From contig DCVU01000119.1 in NCBI GenBank assembly GCA_002327415.1, positions 1 to 8,430 of the forward strand: a DNA stretch of 8,430 nt. The letters run 5' to 3'. Made by a program: the position numbers and the translations under genes. Below are positions 7,299-8,430 of this stretch, piece after piece; the first letter of the stretch is position 1, and the number at the start of each line of letters is the position of its first letter. A model generated the notes under the pieces. It was not told the DNA's origin. It made no database searches and was given only the letters and a program-made list of their open reading frames with translations. This DNA comes from Smithella sp. UBA2180 (GTDB lineage: Bacteria > Desulfobacterota > Syntrophia > Syntrophales > Smithellaceae).

Positions 7299-7450
7299 TT
7301 CCGCGTATACATTAAACTCATTAAAGCGAATCCTTATCAAACGTGCTAAAAAGTGACCGGCTATATTTACCTTTTTGTTAAAAAGATGCTTTTATACACT
7401 AGTTGTGTGATATAATCAAAAAGTAACATATGTAAAAACAAGAAAAATAA
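7299..7450 (+). other. AT-rich spacer after the ychF-like gene
   Basis: No ORF of note and no convincing terminator is visible here. The AT-rich palindrome CTTTTTGTTAAAAAG (7371-7385) is a weak hairpin only. The 60-nt line 7381-7440 has 14 G or C (23%), against about 47% in comparable lines of the ychF-like gene, so base composition changes sharply near 7370. The extended -10 element within it is listed separately. Confidence 0.5.
7408..7416 (+). promoter_or_regulatory. Candidate extended -10 sigma70 promoter
   Basis: TGATATAAT matches the extended -10 consensus TGnTATAAT exactly. The -35 region is poor (GCTTTT at 7388-7393, 17 bases upstream of TATAAT), which extended -10 promoters tolerate. 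ACAC and GTGT around 7397-7408 form a short inverted repeat just upstream. It would drive the membrane ORF at 7451, with a leader of about 25 nt. In AT-rich DNA such matches also arise by chance. Confidence 0.45.
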
Positions 7451-7627
7451 ATGAAGAAAATATTATTTGAAAGCCTGACAATAATCGTTCTGCTGATATT
7501 GGTTTTTATTTTGCCGCTATTTTATCCAGCCGGGATAGCGGTCTATTTCAGATTGTTGCTGCTTATTCTGATTCTTATTGAAAGCCTGAAGCTATTCAAA
7601 ATCATTTTCATAGATACAAAACTTTAA
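7451..7627 (+). CDS. Hypothetical 58-residue two-helix membrane protein, possibly the 5' part of a frame-broken gene
   Basis: The frame begins MKKILFESLTIIVLLILV and continues with a Leu/Ile-rich hydrophobic segment of about 15 residues (9-24), a short turn with PAGIAVYFR (26-34), a second hydrophobic segment (35-43), then a basic tail. It would be a membrane hairpin with both ends probably cytoplasmic. I do not recognise a family. The ribosome binding site is poor (AAGAAAA region). The 12-mer TTGAAAGCCTGA occurs in it twice, at 7467 and 7578, 111 bp apart in the same frame and encoding ESL both times. A second open frame begins near 7582, shifted by -1, and carries what looks like a cytoplasmic domain. 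The real gene may therefore be about 114 codons with a frameshift near 7582-7627. The low GC content of the area suggests DNA different from its neighbours. Confidence 0.4.
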   Translation: MKKILFESLTIIVLLILVFILPLFYPAGIAVYFRLLLLILILIESLKLFKIIFIDTKL

Positions 7628-7794
7628 ATAATATCGTCAATCTTTTCGAAACCAACAAAATAAATGTTATAAACGTTTCTCGACTGGCAAGGGACATCCC
7701 TGTTGCTGAAAGAATAGTAAATATAAATGACACAAACGCTTCCAAGAAACTTAACAAGATAATAGCGCAGGAAATTTTAAAAAAATTAGAATAA
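7582..7794 (+). pseudogene. 70-codon open frame without start codon, likely frameshifted continuation of the membrane ORF
   Basis: After a stop at 7579-7581 this frame stays open for 70 codons to TAA at 7792-7794 and contains no ATG, GTG or TTG, so it cannot be an independent ordinary gene. The deduced chain reads as plausible soluble protein: HRYKTLNNIVNLFETNK, then SRLARDIPVAERIVN, and a final amphipathic, Lys-rich KLNKIIAQEILKKLE. It overlaps the 58-residue ORF by 46 nt in the -1 frame. A single indel, a sequencing error or programmed -1 frameshifting would join them into a membrane-anchored protein of roughly 114 residues. I see no canonical slippery heptamer; the best weak spots are the A-run in TTCAAAATC and the T-run in ATTTTC. 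No family is recognised. Confidence 0.4.
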
Positions 7795-7822
7795 ATGGCA
7801 GGTAAAATAGTTTTTTAAAAAG

Positions 7823-7850
7823 ATATCTGGCTGTTTATGGCAGCAGATAT
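7823..7850 (+). terminator. Bulged hairpin followed by short T-run, candidate terminator
   Basis: ATATCTGGCTG (7823-7833) pairs with CAGCAGATAT (7841-7850) with one bulged G and a 7-nt loop, and TTTATT follows. It lies 28 nt after the TAA at 7794 and just before a strong promoter, which fits the end of one transcription unit and the start of another. The stem is AT-rich, so termination may be inefficient. Confidence 0.4.
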
Positions 7851-7854
7851 TTTA

Positions 7855-7883
7855 TTGACAAACAAGATCAAATTTATTATAAC
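7855..7883 (+). promoter_or_regulatory. Near-consensus sigma70 promoter (TTGACA-17-TATAAC)
   Basis: TTGACA (7855-7860) is a perfect -35 box, the spacer is exactly 17 bases, and TATAAC (7878-7883) matches five of six -10 positions. Transcription should start near 7890, which is the A of an ATG. It is the best promoter in the window and points at the small genes at 7890 and 7979. Confidence 0.75.
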
Positions 7884-7889
7884 TTAACC

Positions 7890-7979
7890 ATGAACAAGCA
7901 ATATCTTAGCAAACCGGCGGCCTTCTTTGTTTCATTGGTCAAAGGTACCTTCAAAATCCCATTGGGAGAGGTGGTCTAA
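7890..7979 (+). CDS. Possible 29-residue leader ORF, potentially leaderless
   Basis: The ATG at 7890 falls at the predicted transcription start of the promoter above and has no ribosome binding site before it on the transcript, so it would have to be read as a leaderless message. The product starts MNKQYLSKPAAFFVSLVKG and ends IPLGEVV. Its TAA shares one base with the ATG of the next gene (TAATG), the same coupling seen between dapL and the ychF-like gene. No family is recognised. It may be a leader peptide, or a chance frame in a 90-nt untranslated leader. Confidence 0.3.
   Translation: MNKQYLSKPAAFFVSLVKGTFKIPLGEVV
7964..7974 (+). promoter_or_regulatory. Strong Shine-Dalgarno sequence for the small protein at 7979
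   Basis: GGGAGAGGTGG contains GAGGTG (7968-7973), a six-base match to the anti-Shine-Dalgarno complement, five bases before the ATG. It settles the start at 7979 and the plus strand as the coding strand. Confidence 0.8.
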
Positions 7980-8248
7980 TGCCTCCTGTGGAAGTGCGAT
8001 ACGAGCGAATTGTGGTGGAAACGGATCGCTACCGCGTGGAGGGCGACCTGAAGTTGCTTCAGGAAAGTTATCGTAACCGTCTCTCCGATTACCTTAATTT
8101 TCAAGACAATCAATTTCTTACCATCGTTAATGCGGAACTGAAGGCAATCGACGGCTCGGGACGCGATTGGAGCACTCCCGTCCTCATACTCGCAAGACGC
8201 TATATCCATCTGGTCGTGCCCGCCGGCCAACAGAATAGCAATCAATAG
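7979..8248 (+). CDS. Small conserved-looking protein with RNRLSDYLN motif, function unknown
   Basis: The 89-residue product starts MPPVEVRYERIVVETDRYRV and continues as an alternating beta-rich chain: EGDLKLL, then YRNRLSDYLNFQ (31-42), FLTIVNAELKAID, and PVLILARRYIHLVVPA. I recall a family of small bacterial proteins of this plan, with a conserved YRSRLSDYLN-like motif followed by an FhxhhxA strand and a C-terminal LARRxIxLVVP strand, which I believe is catalogued as DUF6812; that name is from memory. It has no signal peptide, membrane segment or cysteine. A strong promoter, a strong ribosome binding site and GC near that of the housekeeping genes (28 of 60 in one line) argue that it is real and expressed. 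The fully antisense open frame of nearly the same extent is a shadow. The function is unknown. Confidence 0.75.
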   Translation: MPPVEVRYERIVVETDRYRVEGDLKLLQESYRNRLSDYLNFQDNQFLTIVNAELKAIDGSGRDWSTPVLILARRYIHLVVPAGQQNSNQ

Positions 8249-8249
8249 C

Positions 8250-8284
8250 CATTTCGGGTCGCTTCATTGAAATGTCATATTTTT
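8250..8284 (+). terminator. Weak candidate terminator after the small protein
   Basis: CATTTC (8250-8255) and GAAATG (8269-8274) are complementary around a 13-nt loop, and TTTTT (8280-8284) follows after five bases. The stem is short and the loop long, so this is only a possibility. Confidence 0.25.
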
Positions 8285-8347
8285 ATTCATCATGCCACCA
8301 TCAGCGTCTAAGACAAATGTTTTCCCTGTTGCAAAAATAAATACCAT
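8264..8347 (-). pseudogene. Possible remnant of a short-chain dehydrogenase C-terminus
   Basis: On the minus strand an ATG-led frame of 27 codons ends FATGKTFVLDADGGMMNKNM plus TFQ and a stop. Short-chain dehydrogenase/reductases end with a very similar segment (ITGQxxxVDGGM followed by a few basic residues). Here two residues (Ala-Asp) are inserted before the GG. The frame is open upstream only to a stop at 8384-8386, and nothing else of the fold is present, so this would be the last 20 or so residues of a decayed gene. A chance match is possible because the segment is short. Confidence 0.3.
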
Positions 8348-8400
8348 ACTGTAGAAAAAAACAATAGAAAGACTTATTCGATTTTAAAGAATAACGCGGC

Positions 8401-8413
8401 AAAGGGGGGGGAC
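8401..8413 (+). promoter_or_regulatory. Ribosome binding site with an 8-G homopolymer
   Basis: AAAGGGGGGGG (8401-8411) then AC precede the ATG at 8414. The AAGG core at 8402-8405 sits eight bases upstream, and the G-run makes up most of the spacer. A change in G count would alter the core-to-start spacing. Confidence 0.6.
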
Positions 8414-8430
8414 ATGGGTAAACTATTCGG
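8414..8430 (+). CDS. glmM: 5' end of probable phosphoglucosamine mutase GlmM (runs off the window)
   Basis: Only ATG GGT AAA CTA TTC GG is present, giving MGKLF and a sixth codon that begins GG (Gly). GlmM proteins commonly begin MGKLFGTDGIRG, so this is a reasonable guess. GlmM converts glucosamine-6-phosphate to glucosamine-1-phosphate for UDP-GlcNAc and peptidoglycan synthesis, which would fit near dapF/dapL. Five residues cannot prove it; what is firm is that a start codon with a purine-rich binding site exists here. Confidence 0.5.

Noticed and set aside
7371..7385. CTTTTTGTTAAAAAG palindrome as terminator of the ychF-like gene
   Set aside because: The six-pair stem is almost all A-T with a 3-nt loop and no following T-run, so it is too weak to call.
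7467..7589. 12-bp direct repeat TTGAAAGCCTGA at 7467 and 7578 as an attachment site or target duplication
   Set aside because: The copies are in the same frame within a low-complexity hydrophobic ORF and enclose no mobility gene. Codon repetition explains them as well.
7976..8245. 89-codon open frame on the minus strand
   Set aside because: It is the complement of the plus-strand gene at 7979, lacks a promoter or ribosome binding site, and its deduced chain is His-rich and unlike any family I know.

Overview
This window looks like chromosomal backbone from a Gram-negative anaerobe of the former Deltaproteobacteria (Desulfobacterota; a Syntrophus/Smithella-like lineage is my inference). The grounds are a type II secretion secretin and ATPase, lysine/peptidoglycan synthesis through LL-diaminopimelate aminotransferase (DapL) instead of the succinylase route, and coding GC near 47% in the lines I counted. 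No similarity search was possible, so the lineage is tentative.

Layout: (1) 1-4020 holds gspD (its start lies before the window; the lipid-facing end of its signal peptide is visible) and gspE, 18 nt apart. These encode the outer-membrane channel and the cytoplasmic motor of a type II secretion system. gspF does not follow. (2) 4021-4130 is a short gap with a small palindromic repeat. (3) 4131-7298 holds dapF, a TTG-started dapL-type aminotransferase and a YchF-like GTPase/ATPase that overlaps dapL by one base. DapL makes LL-diaminopimelate and DapF epimerises it to meso-diaminopimelate, so adjacent genes encode the last two steps of this branch. Between dapF and dapL lies an odd 148-nt stretch. 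It repeats the last 11 sense codons shared by the dapF end, with differences only at third codon positions, and it carries two hairpins, one resembling the palindrome upstream of dapF.

(4) 7299-7889 is AT-rich (23-27% GC in three sampled 60-nt lines) and poor in conventional genes. It has an extended -10 promoter, a 58-residue two-helix membrane ORF, a 70-codon open frame with no start codon that looks like the shifted continuation of that ORF, a bulged hairpin and then a near-consensus sigma70 promoter. (5) 7890-8248 holds a possible 29-codon leaderless ORF coupled through TAATG to a small well-translated protein carrying an RNRLSDYLN motif. (6) 8249-8430 has a possible antisense remnant of a short-chain dehydrogenase C-terminus and, at the very edge, the first codons (MGKLFG) of what is probably glmM, behind a ribosome binding site containing eight consecutive G.

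The large genes are ordinary. The unusual material is in the dapF-dapL spacer, the AT-rich stretch, and the two small translation-start arrangements near the right end. I see no CRISPR array, tRNA, rRNA, transposase or phage gene.
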